The position numbers and the translations under genes are program-made. Shown one piece after another: positions 23,280 to 35,160 of a DNA stretch of 64,000 bases. The notes under the pieces were generated by a model that was not told the DNA's origin, made no database searches, and saw nothing but the letters and a program-made list of their open reading frames with translations. Within the stretch, counting starts at the first letter, position 1. Each line of letters starts with the position of its first letter. This DNA comes from Symsagittifera roscoffensis (taxonomy: Eukaryota > Xenacoelomorpha > Acoela > Convolutidae). Location of the stretch: contig NC_087069.1 in NCBI RefSeq assembly GCF_963678635.1, positions 49,059,892 through 49,123,891 on the forward strand, read 5' to 3'.

Positions 23280-25907
23280 TGGAAATAACAGTTAAAATTA
23301 ATAATATTGTACAACATCCCTATCCATTAAATCCACCAAACATAACAGCTCAAACGTTACCACCACCATTTATAACGACTGAAGTAATATATAAATACGA
23401 TAGATATACAAAAAACACAATCGGAAACATAACATTTTCTAACCCGTATTCTGGATTATCATACACATGTATATTTTAAAGATACTAACATTTCAACACA
23501 TCTTTTCCCTAATATTTTCCGACCAAAACACAAATCCATCTCCTTGCACAGGACCCCAGGGTTTATTAGTAACACATTATGATTGTGAAGAAAACGAACA
23601 AAAAACACTACACAAGTATGCAATAAATCAAATAACACAATGCGAAACAGAACCACAAGCTATAGAAACTACAAACTTAGAAGCAACATTGTATTCCAAA
23701 GCCCGAGCAATGACAATCACAGGATATAAGTTTACTGCAACATTTTCCGAAAAGAAAGTACATTGTTCTTAAGTTTCTCACGGGAATAAAAACCGACTTG
23801 ATCACGAATCATTTTACCAAAGTAATAAAGAAAGACTTTTACATCTCAGCCCCGATGATTGTAAAAACGAACTACTCAGATTAAACCTAACAAGAAATAA
23901 ACACTCAGACAGAAAATTAGTAAATTTCCAAGTCTTTGCCGACTCTGTACATCAAGCAGAACTTGAACGATATCAATGACATATAAAACTAGACAAAAAT
24001 TACACATATAATGGGGCACACGGACTTTTAACTTATGATATACACGAAAAACATTGGATACCACACATTGGGTTAAATAACCCTTCAAACTGCAAGGCAG
24101 ACACAAAAAATGAAGGTTATCAAGAAATAATGTTTTTTGATTGGAAAATACAACTTGAAAAAAAAAACAACTCACACGAGATTTATCAGATAACAAAACG
24201 ATCTATCAAGGAATTAAATTACATTGTTAAAATGATCAAGGTTATTGTGACCCCACAACAAGAACCCAAGCAACAATCCTTGGGTTTCCCGAAGATACAT
24301 GCACTACGTTTCAAGTAGCAAAAATACACGCACGAATGATAAAATTTCATGAAAAATATTTTATCGAATCAATTCCATACGAACAAGTGAACCCATCTCG
24401 CAAAAGAAGTTTTAATTTCAAAAATTCACACAAAACAGAAAATAAATTAACACGTTTTCAGAGCTATCAATAAAGAGAATTTGCATGTAAATATACAAAT
24501 CCACTTTACAAAACACAATATTCAGAAATAATTGTCGAACACAAAAAGGTTTCGACATGACCAATGGAAAAATCAAGTTTGACCCATATGCAATAAGTCA
24601 CCAGATAAACGAAGGAACATCATACATCCCAGTGAACTTCTATAAAAGTAATGGCCGACCTGGTGGAAAACTAACGCCATCTGATAGTAAAAGTACACGG
24701 TTACAAGAAGTATCACTTATGAATAACACCTACTTTGGAAACATACACTATGACATTCTTTTAGACATGAAATTAGAACACAATTAGTAGAATCTTTCAA
24801 GAAATGTCACTTTCTGACTTAGAAACACTTCATCATTTATGCGAATTGGAAAGGACTCAAATTTTACAATCACTCGCATTAGCAGTATTAAAAATACCCT
24901 ACGCAGGATATTTATTATCAGGAAATAGATCAAATTTTCTTGATTACGAAGGAAATATTTTATGTTTTCATACTTGCACCAAAAAAAAAATCACCATTAT
25001 ACGTTTTCGAAGATAAGCGTTGTTATAAAAGAGTCCCCATAATCTACAAAAATAAAGTACATTTTGTCGATACACTTTCAGGATGTACATACTTTTGGGA
25101 TACCGCAGTCCCATGTGGATCAGAAAATAGCCACAATGTCGTACAACTAAACCCCGACGAAGATAATTACTATCTACTCAAACCATATCCTACATTAATG
25201 CAACCACTAAAGAGATTTTCACCAGAAAATATCAGAGCTATTGCTCGCAATCCAAATTTTAACTTACAATCAATTGGAATTTATTCTAAATCTGATATAC
25301 AACATCCTATTAGAACACAACAATTTCAAGAACTACTCACACAAATGGTTACAATACAACGACAATCAATCGACCAAAATTTAAAAAAACTTGCCGAAAC
25401 CGCAGGATTTGCAGACATCTACACGCAAGATTACAGCGGATATTTTAAAGATATTAAAGATTACATATATTTAAACGGTGAAAATTACAGACCGCAAGAT
25501 ATTTCACCTATAAATATTTTTAGTTTTGTAACATTAAAAAACTAAATTCTCGCCTTTCTAGGATGTCGCTACTACATCTTACAAAGATTGACTATCTTAT
25601 ACGCTATGTTTAATTTTATAGGATTTCTTTTCTCACGATTAAAAGGAATCTATAATACATGTGCTATACACACACACAAGTAAGCCGCCAAGCAAGTGTA
25701 GCACGTATAATATTTGCAGGATTTTTCGGAATATTTTCATCATCAATTAACAAAATACTTTTAGACGCACAAATAAAAGATTATAACACAAAATTAGGCA
25801 CAAGACCAAATACATACGACGAAGAAGATAACAATGTTAACACATCACCTATATCACCACAAATACCAGCCCTACCACAAAATCACCCACTATCATTAGT
25901 TCCCTGA
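23280..25907 (+). pseudogene. Env-like glycoprotein remnant resembling the chuvirus glycoprotein type
   Basis: At least five frame segments (23279-23479, 23467-23772, 24557-24787, 24804-25545, 25659-25907) together look like one secreted Cys-containing glycoprotein. A hydrophobic leader at about 23467-23520 is followed by a CTGPQGLLVTHYDC block. Later there is a DTLSGCTYFWDTAVPC block and a GIYSKSDI block. Near the end is a hydrophobic membrane-span candidate (ARIIFAGFFGIFSSSI region). These blocks and their order recall glycoproteins of the chuvirus group, which are known to have been captured by LTR retroelements in arthropods. Stops and frameshifts make the gene dead. No sequence was reconstructed. 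Confidence 0.55.
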
Positions 25908-26082
25908 AGTTTTGGAAACTTAGCAATTACACATAACCCAAATTTCAGACAAAATACAACACAAAGCCCCATTCAACACATAACGCAAATCATTCACAAG
26001 ATGATAATACATATGAAAAAATTATTGAACAACTCCATACCACCACTTTTCAGTCTCAACATAATCATTTTTTTAGCCCACG

Positions 26083-26523
26083 ATGAGCCGACAAATTGGA
26101 GACCTCCATCGCTCAAATTCCCACTCAGCCAACCTCCAAAACCCAATCCCCATTATTCCACTTTTCGCTTTCTCGCCACCCAATTTCCCAGTTATTAATA
26201 TACCATCAAGCGCGAATTCAGACACTAACTCAGATATTTCAGTTTTTCATACTATCTCACAATTTAACAACTCAGACATGGAAACTCCCGATGAATTCGC
26301 AGACTCCGAACCATCTCGATCTACCCATACCCAGACCAACCCCTCAATTTCTTCACAACCAACCTTTGAACCCATTCAAACCAGTCATCCACTCCCTCTT
26401 ATGCTTCCCAAGTTACCCCAACCTATACCCCATCTCTTTCTGAAAGATCAAATAATAACTCCCCAGATACTGTACAAATCTCCTCAGAACTCGATATCTT
26501 TATTACCTTACAACAACAAATGA
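26083..26523 (+). pseudogene. Ser/Pro/Thr-rich frames after the env-like region
   Basis: Two overlapping frames (26083-26523 and 26096-26443) are both open, as expected for sequence poor in G. Both give Ser/Pro/Thr/Gln-rich products without motifs. One begins at an ATG (26083). It may be the 5' part of the next ORF after a frame change, since composition and position fit. Confidence 0.3.
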
Positions 26524-26552
26524 CATAACCCCATACTCTTAGCATCCATCAC

Positions 26553-27809
26553 TTGTCATCCATAAACACATCATCAAGCCCACCAACACCTACACCGCTA
26601 TCAGATTACAGCCCATCATTAGCTGAATCATCCACATCCACTGAAACATCCACTAGCACTAACCGAGCTTATCGCACTTTTAAACAAAAATTCCCAAATC
26701 ACCCATTCAAAACCAAACCCGGAACAGCCAAAGAAAATTTTTGCCACCCACAACACACAAATACAAACACCTTCCTTCAAATAAACTTACCATCTTCTCC
26801 ACAATACAATTTAAATACCTCTACTACTAATAATGACACAAAAAATTTTGTTGATGAGCATGCTTTAATGCCAACACTTCCTTGGACATCCTTTTACCAC
26901 TATACTAATCCTCTTTTTCTACCACTTAATAATACACAAGTTGAAAATGAAAAATGCAAAAATATACTATACAAACTCACAACAACTCTAACACCTCGAC
27001 AATTCACATATGTTGGATTTAAAAAGTTACTAAAAACAATCATCGCACCCCGAGCTAACGATTTCACCATTGAATATTACGATCACATCATCATACGCCC
27101 TAACCAAGATCAATTTTTAGATGAAGACCGCTTTGCCAACCCAGAACTTACCAAAAAATTTTTCATTAACACATCATACCTATTCGCTTTTAATATTTTT
27201 GATAAAAAGCTCGATCATATAATTTCCGAAGCACTAATTGACACTCAGGCATACCAAAGCTTCTACAACCATTTTCAATTATTTACACGAACCTTTCACC
27301 TTCTTTCATCACAGGAACGCGATTTGCACTGTTCCCACGATATTATGTTACGCACTAAACAGACACAAACTTACACAAATTATCGTTTTATACAAAACCA
27401 CTTCGATCTACACACACCATCACGACAACCCCACCATCGTTTTCAGTTCATTAACTCAAAATATAAGTCAAAATTTTTTCTTAATTTTAAATATTGCATT
27501 AAAAATACTAACCTCCACGGCATCCTCCGTAACTACCATCCCATCACCCAAATGTACATATTTTGCCCCATCAAAAGGACCTTCCAAGACGAAGAATCAA
27601 GACCCTTAATCATCCCGCATCCATTCATAAAACCTGTTGAAATCCCCATAGTAGAGTTTATTCACAATACTAAATATAATCACACAATTTTCAATCTAAT
27701 ACAAAACACACCTCATGAGTTCGCAGTAGGCACCGAAGAACTAAATATCATCAAAGCACTTGATTGCTTTGGCCACTGCTACAAACTAAAATTATCATAC
27801 GCATACTAG
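26553..27809 (+). CDS. Long ORF of unknown function at the 3' end of the G-poor element
   Basis: The longest open frame in the 14-39 kb stretch (about 418 codons), but its first ATG is at about codon 106 (MPTLPW region), so translation start is unclear. The N-terminal 75 residues are Ser/Thr/Pro-rich, like the ORF at 22.4-23.2 kb. The remainder looks like a folded protein with aromatic- and His-rich segments, without a motif I know. That it is still open while pol and env around it are broken is notable, although low G content reduces TGA and TAG stops. Confidence 0.4.
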   Translation: MSSINTSSSPPTPTPLSDYSPSLAESSTSTETSTSTNRAYRTFKQKFPNHPFKTKPGTAKENFCHPQHTNTNTFLQINLPSSPQYNLNTSTTNNDTKNFVDEHALMPTLPWTSFYHYTNPLFLPLNNTQVENEKCKNILYKLTTTLTPRQFTYVGFKKLLKTIIAPRANDFTIEYYDHIIIRPNQDQFLDEDRFANPELTKKFFINTSYLFAFNIFDKKLDHIISEALIDTQAYQSFYNHFQLFTRTFHLLSSQERDLHCSHDIMLRTKQTQTYTNYRFIQNHFDLHTPSRQPHHRFQFINSKYKSKFFLNFKYCIKNTNLHGILRNYHPITQMYIFCPIKRTFQDEESRPLIIPHPFIKPVEIPIVEFIHNTKYNHTIFNLIQNTPHEFAVGTEELNIIKALDCFGHCYKLKLSYAY

Positions 27810-30120
27810 CTAAGTTACTAACAACATCCGATATCATGCAAGAAATCTTCCCACACGGCTTTTTCCCCGACGACTAAGGTAAGTATAATTGAAATACCTT
27901 AACTAATAAAATCAATTTGAATTAACCATATTCTACAATGTTTGAATTCTTTTCTAGTCTTTTCATCACCATCATCTACAAAAAAAACGAAAAAAGAAAA
28001 ATAAAAAAATATAAATTTGTTAAATTAAAAAAAGACTCATGTAAAACTCTTTTGCTAAAACCTATTTCTTAAAACATTTTTGCTATACTAAATTTTTCGC
28101 ACTAAATAATGTAGAAATATTCACACCCAATGTAGTAATTTTTTTATAAATTATTTCACCAAGAAGCAGTTAAATTAAATTTATAGTTTTACACTTCCCC
28201 AAATGTAGTAAAATTCAAAAATCAAGCAACAAGTTCATAAAATGAGAAAGCAGTACTAACCTTTTCAATGTTTTCATTCATTCGCACAAGAATTCTATCC
28301 ATACTCGCACAGCTTGCCCACGAAGATTGTTTAAAATAATGATTTTATGTTTCAAGTTTTCAATAACAACAACTCCAACTAATGACAACAAGTTTCCAAC
28401 TTTTCTTAAACCCGGTTGGAATGGAGTTATACACTACACCAAACTAACCAATGCAAATTACTAAACACCACAAATCATAAAATAACAGCAGGAATAAGAA
28501 AAGAAAACTAACGGTACCCAAACCGGATTAACCCAGTTTAAAACTGGATAATTTAATCTTTTGAAGACTATTATAAAGTCAACAAAAGAAATAATAAAAA
28601 ACACAAAAAAGTCGAAAGACAAACCCAAACCAAAAACGATTTGATTTTTGAAAAAAGGACACAACCAAAAGTAACACAAGAAAGACCAGAAAAAACCAAC
28701 ATGTAAAGTTAACACAAAACAGGACCCCTCAAAGAAACAGCACGAAATCATACTCCCACTCCTGGCCTAACCCACCAGAGAGGACGTCCTGAGCATGCTT
28801 ATAGCCGGCCTAACCCAGCGCGCTATACCCACGCTTTGTGACCACACTCCTATTTTTAATGAGAGGTACTCACAGGTGAGTAACTCTTCAAAATAACTGA
28901 ACTAAATTAAAACGCTTTTGTGAAAACAACTAATTAAGATAATAACTGAAACCAATTAACAAAAATTAGAAAATTTATATCATAATATGCAGTATATAGA
29001 TCATACATAACAACAAAGGCGAACATCCAAAAGACTAGATGATCCCATCACAACTTGAACAAAAGAATGGCTCAAAAACACAACCGACATGCCGTCCACA
29101 ATCACGACTCAAAGGATTTAGAGTACGACTTGACTTCGCAGCAACGGACTTCATTGAACCAGACCAATGACCACCTCGATGTTCAAGTATACGTGCAGAT
29201 CCAAGTTGCAGGGCATCTCTTCCAAACACGAATTTCACGCCATTCCCAGACGAAGCTGAACACAAAACAGTTCTCCACAAATACAGACAAAAACTGACAT
29301 AGCAAAGCATTTTGGATTTTGGATTCTGATTGATTTCATTGGGGATCACATTGGTTGTCGAATGACAAGAAGATAACTTCCTGTCCAACAATCCAGCGTT
29401 CTGGAACATTTCTCTTGAAGAGAAATTATGTCGACGACTCTAGCTTCCTGGAACTCTCTTCTCCAAGGAACAAGAATAAGAAAATGATGTTCGCCAAATA
29501 CCAACGTTCATCGTCAAAAACAGCAAAAACTGACCAATTGTTTTTTTTCATTAGTAAAATAGTAAAAAAGTTATCATCGTTAGTAATTTTCATCATTATC
29601 AAAGAAATGAGACATCATGGTGCCAATGAAAATCTCAAGTTTATGTTTTCTGGACCTGGTAACAGCTCTGATTAGATATTGTTACTATTTGAAATTCATC
29701 AGTTGAAATTTTCTTCCTTATGAATGATATTTTTGTTTCATTTTTAGACAGAACTGCTAAAATGCAACCCCTTGCTTTCGTTTCAAAGAAATTCGCAATC
29801 ACTTTTTATGAACATGACAAAATTCTAAACACTTGGAAATTTTCTCAACCGAGTTTTCGTTAAGCAAACAATAATTGTTTCTGATTCAACCTTTGAAAAA
29901 ATTTATTGATTCATCGTAATTAGCACCCAGCGACTAAAAAAACGAATAAAAAAATTAAAATAGATGAAAAACGAGGTTTTTCTTTTTAGAGATTATGGAT
30001 GTCTAATAAAATGTTCCAATCACATCTGTACAGAAAACTGTTTTGTTTTTGTTCTGATTCACAGTAAAAAGTTGGAGTGATTATCTGAGTTTTCCAATTA
30101 TAGATTCTAAGTTTTCTCTA
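27810..30120. other. Intergenic DNA, no clear gene
   Basis: A purine-rich tract at about 27980-28012 could be a polypurine tract at the 3' end of the G-poor element. A GC-richer patch at 28760-28880 contains CACAGGTGAGTAAC, a good splice-donor match, but no coding frame leads into it. Frames at 29035-29409 and 29055-29675 lie on both strands and match nothing I know. Confidence 0.4.
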
Positions 30121-30432
30121 GGGCAAATATATTTCCTTCAACCAATTTGCAACGTTTTCTAAGATTGACTAAATATCCACTTGCGCTTTAATAGTGCGAA
30201 ATATATAGCGAGGTAATTGTCCCAAATTGGCAATATTAGCAATGTTTAAACCCGCATAATTTTACGAAAATGAAACACAAGTAAAGTATCGTTTCAAATT
30301 TGAGATCAGGACAACAATATTTTTTGGCTGGTACAAACAAAACCCGTCAAAAACTCTCACTTAAAAAGTCGAATTTTGTCTGAAGAACGAAAAACCCCTC
30401 CGAGCACAAATACTCCGTTACTTTTGTTACGC
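30121..30432 (+). repeat. Dispersed repeat, copy 2
   Basis: Partner of 12251-12562, same orientation, clearly homologous over about 310 bases with scattered substitutions and small indels. In this copy the central GC palindrome is more degraded (TTAATAGTGCGAAATATATAGCGAGG). It sits just beyond the 3' side of the Polinton remnants. No coding capacity. Confidence 0.8.
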
Positions 30433-31439
30433 AAGTAAAGACAAAAAACAATAAGAAAATAAACTAATGTAAACTCAAATCATTGTCTATTACGACACTC
30501 AAACATCAGAATTTACCTACAGACTCACATTTTCATCCGGAAGTGACAATTGTTTTCTGTTTTCTGCTCGCAATTCGCTACCTGTCCTTTCAATGTTTTT
30601 TTTGACATTTTTTTCTTTTTTTCAACTTTGTTTTTCAGAAATGTAAAAAAGGTTGGATCACTTTTGTTCGCTAAGCTTGAGGCATTGAGTTTTCGTTTTA
30701 CGCAAAAAAAAACAAAGTTAAAAAACCTTCACAACACCGTTTGTCATTTGAATTATAACTGAGTTAGTTGATATACTTCAAAAAATTTCTTATCGGTTAA
30801 TTAGTTAAGTTTCTTTCAAACTGTAGAGTATGTATTGAAATTTATAGCGTCCTAATTATTCAGCAAACACAACGAATGTTAGTAAAAATTTGAACTAAAA
30901 AAAAATCAGCATGTTCAATGTTTTTGGAATCGTTGCATGAGCGCAGGATTTTTGTTGCTGTAAAAAAGGAAAGATTGGTTTTGCAGATTTTAAAATTCGC
31001 GATAGTTAGAATGCTAAAACTAGCAAACAGTTAAATTGCTATTGCATCTTTACCAACCAACATGATGATTTATTTTTCTCAGTTTTATATAAGTATCAGT
31101 ACCTCGTCTGAACATGCAGCCAAGATGATAAATTTTGCTTCGAATGCCATCAATCGATCGGTAAGATTTATCTCAACAGGCTCACAATGAATGATTGAGT
31201 TCAAGCTAAAAAGTTAGTAAAATAGTTATTTGAAAACAATTATATGAAAAACGTTATAGAAAACATCTGTATCACTAATTTTTTAACATCTCATTGTTTA
31301 ACAAAACTCAAGAATTCATTTCCTGCAACCATAAATTCTGTAGAAAATCTAGTTTAAATTATAATTTGAGCACCAAAACTACGATAAAGTCCACGCAATA
31401 TTAAGTTAGCTGATTGGTTTGGTTTGTTCGTCAGTATTT
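30433..31439. other. AT-rich DNA downstream of the Polinton capsid genes
   Basis: No identified gene. A frame at 30550-30762 (+) is low in complexity. The stretch may contain further degraded Polinton sequence, as it continues the same minus-strand direction, but no motif supports this. Confidence 0.4.
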
Positions 31440-31739
31440 GGTTTCCTTCATGAATGGAATACCTCCGACTTTTATATACATGTCGATAGTTGAGTAGTCC
31501 TTGTCAGGAAGGTCGGCAAAAAAAATTGGACCGGCAAATTTGAGCGAATAGTGAGTTCCTGCCTGGACTGAGTTGATTTCCGTTCACTATCATGAGAGTT
31601 TTGTCGCGTTTCAAAATTGTTCTAAATGCTAGATAAGCTGGAAAAATGACTCGAAACTGGTTTTTCACTTTCTTGCATCGGTTAACAAGCTCAGTATTCT
31701 GCAGCTTAACCATTTCATTTTTTCGATATAAATCAAAAT

Positions 31740-32990
31740 ATTGTTTTTGGCTATTTTTCAAACGGAACGCTCAAAAATTGTTGATGCACGCTCTCCCATG
31801 AAAAATAACTACACATTATCCGCCAGCGGTGCATCAATTTTCCTTGCTACTAAAATGGTGCAACTGGTCATGTGAAGTCTCCTTAGTAAACTTGACATCA
31901 AATGACATATTAAAAAGATTGTGATATTTAGCCGAACTCATTGCACGACTACTGTTGGAAACAAATCTAGAGCCTCTATTGTGTTATAGTTTGTTTTTTG
32001 GTTGTTAGTTGTTGATACAGGTATACCTGCATTGGCTAGACCATTTCGGTAATCAATTATTTCATACAGTCGAAACTTTTGTTAACGAAACGGTTTGTTC
32101 GATTTGTACCCACCCAAGTAAGCCGTATTTGTGCTCATTGTCACAATCATTCAACCAAATTGCTCTCTGGCAAAAATATCTTCTTTTCACCAGCTTTGTA
32201 CACCAGTTGCGGCCAAAAAAGTACCAAGTAAAACTTCAATATAACATTAGAATGCTGCTGTTTTCAACAGATTCGTTTCTATCGATGAAAGTGCGAAGTC
32301 TGTTTCTGTCATTTTGCGCCTATATAGGTTTGCCTGCCTGATTTGAAACTGATAATGTTTTCTCGGTGCTCTGACATAATAACCAAGTCATTAGGAGATT
32401 GTCTCAAAGAAAATCTAGGTTTATTACCACTAATTAGATCCTTGTCACAAGATAAGAAATCACATGCAATTTTACCAAATGAATGCAATTCTCCAAAGAC
32501 AGCTAGGATCCGCTTACGTTCCGCGACATCGTCAGCCAGTAAAACTAGACGGATAACCCTCATAATAATTTTTTTGTCAGGCAAGTCATGTTTGTTTTGC
32601 ATCATTACCGTGTGAAATGATTTTTTATTAACAGAAATAGCATCAGTCGCTGATTTTTTTCTCCACTCGAGCTCATCGTGCATTCGGAAAACAAATATGA
32701 AAGGGGATTTTTTACCAAATTCGGCGTGTCTCGTTCGGCTGCGTCTGTAGCAGGACTTCGCAGGACATTACCATTAAGTTGAACGATGCATGCTACAAAC
32801 TCTAAGTGAGTTCGTTGAAGATCACAAAGTTCGTTTCTGTCACGTAAAACATCAAATTCAAGCATGGGACCATCAGTGAATAAAATGAACCAATTTTGCG
32901 AGTGATTGGATTTTCAAATGTAACGAGTAAAGGAGGTCTTTCAAAAAAAGTTTTTGAGCTGTGGGTTGCTTCAGTCGGTGATAAGTTAGA
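31740..32990 (-). pseudogene. Polinton major capsid-like protein remnant
   Basis: Pieces in several frames read in order. At 32865-32605 are a MLEFDV start region, a DLQRTHLEFVA block and a NPLSYLFSECTMS block. At 32683-32309 are GKIACDFLSCDKDLISG and SLRQSPNDLVIMS. At 32300-31740 come further short pieces ending in a GERASTIF block. The pattern fits the double-jelly-roll capsid proteins of Polintons. At least five stops or frame changes interrupt it. It would form the virion shell in an intact element. Confidence 0.75.
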
Positions 32991-33242
32991 AATCTTTTCG
33001 CACCTTGATGAAAAAACTCGAGCATTTTCTCAGTGGAGTTCGTTTGCTTGAAATGAGATTTCTGTTATTCTTTTTGTCGTTTTTTGTTGTCTTTCTTTTT
33101 TCTGATCAACTTGTTTTTTGATTGTGCTTTTTAGTGTGTTTTTCATGCTTGCTTCGGTGTTTTCTTCCGAGTTGCTATATCAATTAACTAGGGTGCTGCT
33201 TGATTTTGTACCTTTTTTCTGACGATACTTTAAAAATCCGAG

Positions 33243-33359
33243 CTAATGAATTGCTAGTAGTCCAATGCCCATAGCCAGAACCCCGAAGCCATTACCCCGC
33301 TGCCTGTAAGGTCCTGAGAACTGTGGCATGTTCGCTTGATTATGATAGTACGCCTGCAT
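33243..33359 (-). pseudogene. Short pX-like Polinton protein
   Basis: A 38-codon frame from ATG 33359 to TAG 33243. It has an N-terminal MPQFSGPY block, then a Gly/Arg stretch (RQRGNGFG) and a hydrophobic end. Small proteins with exactly this make-up, a Pro/Phe lead followed by a glycine-rich hydrophobic core, sit next to the capsid genes in Polintons and resemble adenoviral core/minor proteins. After the stop the frame continues with Lys/Gln-rich sequence to about 33060, so the stop is probably a mutation that truncates a longer protein. Confidence 0.55.
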
Positions 33360-33476
33360 AATCGGAAAACCTTTGAAAATTCAAAGTCAAAACAACTTCT
33401 CCTCTTCCTTCTTCCGGTAATGGTGCAAGTTTACCAGTTTCTATTTGCACCTTTATCAAAATGCTCAGGATAATAT

Positions 33477-33965
33477 TCACGAGGTGTTTTTATAATTCAA
33501 GTTGCTGAAACTTTTTTCATGATTTGGTTCAATGCTGAAAGCGTTACCGTTTTTCACTGTTCGATTTGTATCAATGACTCCTAATAACGGTACTTTGATG
33601 TCATCTACAATCTGACAACGAATCATATCTAGGTAGATAAACATTATTTGCATTCCAGCAGAGTTATCAACAGAGTAGTCAGAGATAAGGTTTTGTGATG
33701 TGAGAGTGCTATGGTTATAACTGGATTGTTTATAACCAATATGGCTGTATCTTTCCTTCTCGTGTACGGTTGAAACCTCAATCTTTGGGAATCTGTGGAC
33801 TCTCAAATGTACTGTCTTTCCAATAATCCATCCATAAGGAAAAATGTTTGTTAATGGAGTCGACACTGTAAATGAAACTATCAAGATCAATCTTCCGATT
33901 GATTTCGCTGAATTGTTTCTCCGTTTCAAAGTAATCACCCTTTGTGATTTCACCTGTCTCTCCAT
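33477..33965 (-). pseudogene. Polinton minor (penton-like) capsid protein remnant
   Basis: A 162-codon minus-strand frame. The C-terminal half, with a VPLLGVIDTNRTVKNGN block followed by IEPNHEKSFS, has the look of the single-jelly-roll penton-type proteins of Polintons, which carry a VKNG-x-x-x-IEP signature near the end. The first half appears to be in the wrong frame: a second frame gives a better acidic helix (ETEKQFSEINRKIDLD). It lies between integrase and the pX-like gene. The assignment is by motif and neighbourhood. Confidence 0.5.
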
Positions 33966-34279
33966 CTTATGGGCTAGATATTTTACCTTTTCTCACTGTA
34001 AGTCTTGCTTTAACTTTGTATGTTTTAGCAGTACTCTTTTTTGATATCCATTTCATTGTTGAAATGAGTGGGAAACATTTTTTCTGTCAATGCAACTCTC
34101 GATTTACTTTCTAGATCAATATTGTCGCTGAAGAGATTTTCGAAGCCCGCTATCGAGTTTCCAAAGAAAAATTTCATTCAGGCTGATGACACCATTGTAA
34201 AAGTAAATGAATTTTTTTATTTCTAATTTTGTCAGACATTGTTCAGGTCATTCATTCCTTTTCCAAAACTTGATTAGTT

Positions 34280-35160
34280 AAGGCTCATTAATTTTACCTT
34301 GTATTGGTTTTTTATCAGCGTCGATGAGTTTATAAAATGGTGCGTTTCCTGTTTGTATGTCGAAAATTCCGAAAATTTTTACAGGGAAGGATTATGTATA
34401 TCCTTCGACGTTCTAATAAAATATCCATTGTAAAACTTTGGTAGGCGAACTAGTATCAGCGATTGTTGCGCTCTCAAAAAATTTCGACAAAAACAAACGT
34501 TTTGATCACTTGTTCGCGGCTAATTTCATAACCCGGTTCATTCTCGAGTTACTTGTGTTGAGAAAATGTCGAAGCTTATCATTGTAGGAAAGAATCCGTT
34601 TTTCCTCCAAATACCTAAAAATCAAACCCTTAACTGATTGAATGTTCCTCTACGCGACAGCCGATGTTTTTATTACTTTATGTTGTAAAAGTTTCTACAC
34701 CATTTTTTAAATTATGTTTTTGAAAGATCCCTTCAATTTAGTGCCCTCTTTACCCAGATTTTTTGTCTGTTTTATTTTAAAGATCTGCAGTTGATATGAC
34801 ATAAGTTGATTTCAATGGTTGTACACGAAACACGAAGAAAGCGGGACATGCAACCTAATGTAACAATAAGATACTTATTGTTTTCGTTGTAACCTCCAAG
34901 TTTATGAACATACGCCAGATCAATTGACCATGTTTCGTTTATGTCAAAAACTATTAATTGAGACGCTGTGTTTTACAACGAAACGTTTGGTTTTTGTATA
35001 TAAACGCCCCCAATGTAAAAATTGTAAGTTTTGATTCCTTTTTTGAATTCCTTACACTTCCAAAGAAGGCTAGATTTTTACTTGTAAACTTGTTTTTCTA
35101 ATAATTTTTCATCAGCTGCTGTAAACTTACCACTTTTATTTTTTTGACTTCGTCCTCCCT
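34280..35160 (-). pseudogene. Polinton integrase remnant with stop at the catalytic Glu position
   Basis: At 34949-34840 the minus strand reads INETWSIDLAYV (first catalytic Asp) followed by a KYLIVTLGCMSRF block. A frame change leads to VQPLKSTYVISTADL at 34837-34781. Further on, a block with RNIQSVKGLIFRYLEEKR and SRMNRVMKLAANK occurs (about 34660-34510). Directly before RNIQ, where this family has its catalytic Glu, there is a TAG codon. The C-terminal SH3-like part (PVKIFGIFDIQTG, KLIDADKKPIQG) lies at about 34400-34290. At least five lesions are visible. The protein would integrate the excised DNA transposon. Confidence 0.85.

Larger units (their letters stand above)
15600..28200 (+). 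mobile_element. G-poor Ty3-like retroelement with env-like gene, decayed
   Basis: Plus-strand remnants lie in the order leader, gag-like pieces, RNase H fragment, integrase, Ser/Pro-rich ORF, glycoprotein-like pieces and another Ser/Thr/Pro-rich ORF. The integrase core and RNase H fragment are of Ty3/gypsy type. The coding strand is strikingly rich in A and C and poor in G over its whole length, a bias not seen in the neighbouring elements. I could not find a matching pair of LTRs, so both limits are approximate. Protease and RT are missing. Confidence 0.7.

Noticed and set aside
28461..28751. Hydrophobic 96-codon minus-strand ORF (Phe/Cys-rich), possible membrane protein
   Set aside because: It arises from A/C-rich plus-strand DNA read backwards; no start context, partner exon or motif.
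28860..28890. Strong splice-donor-like CACAGGTGAGTAAC
   Set aside because: No coding frame leads into it and no acceptor pairs with it, so it cannot be tied to a gene.
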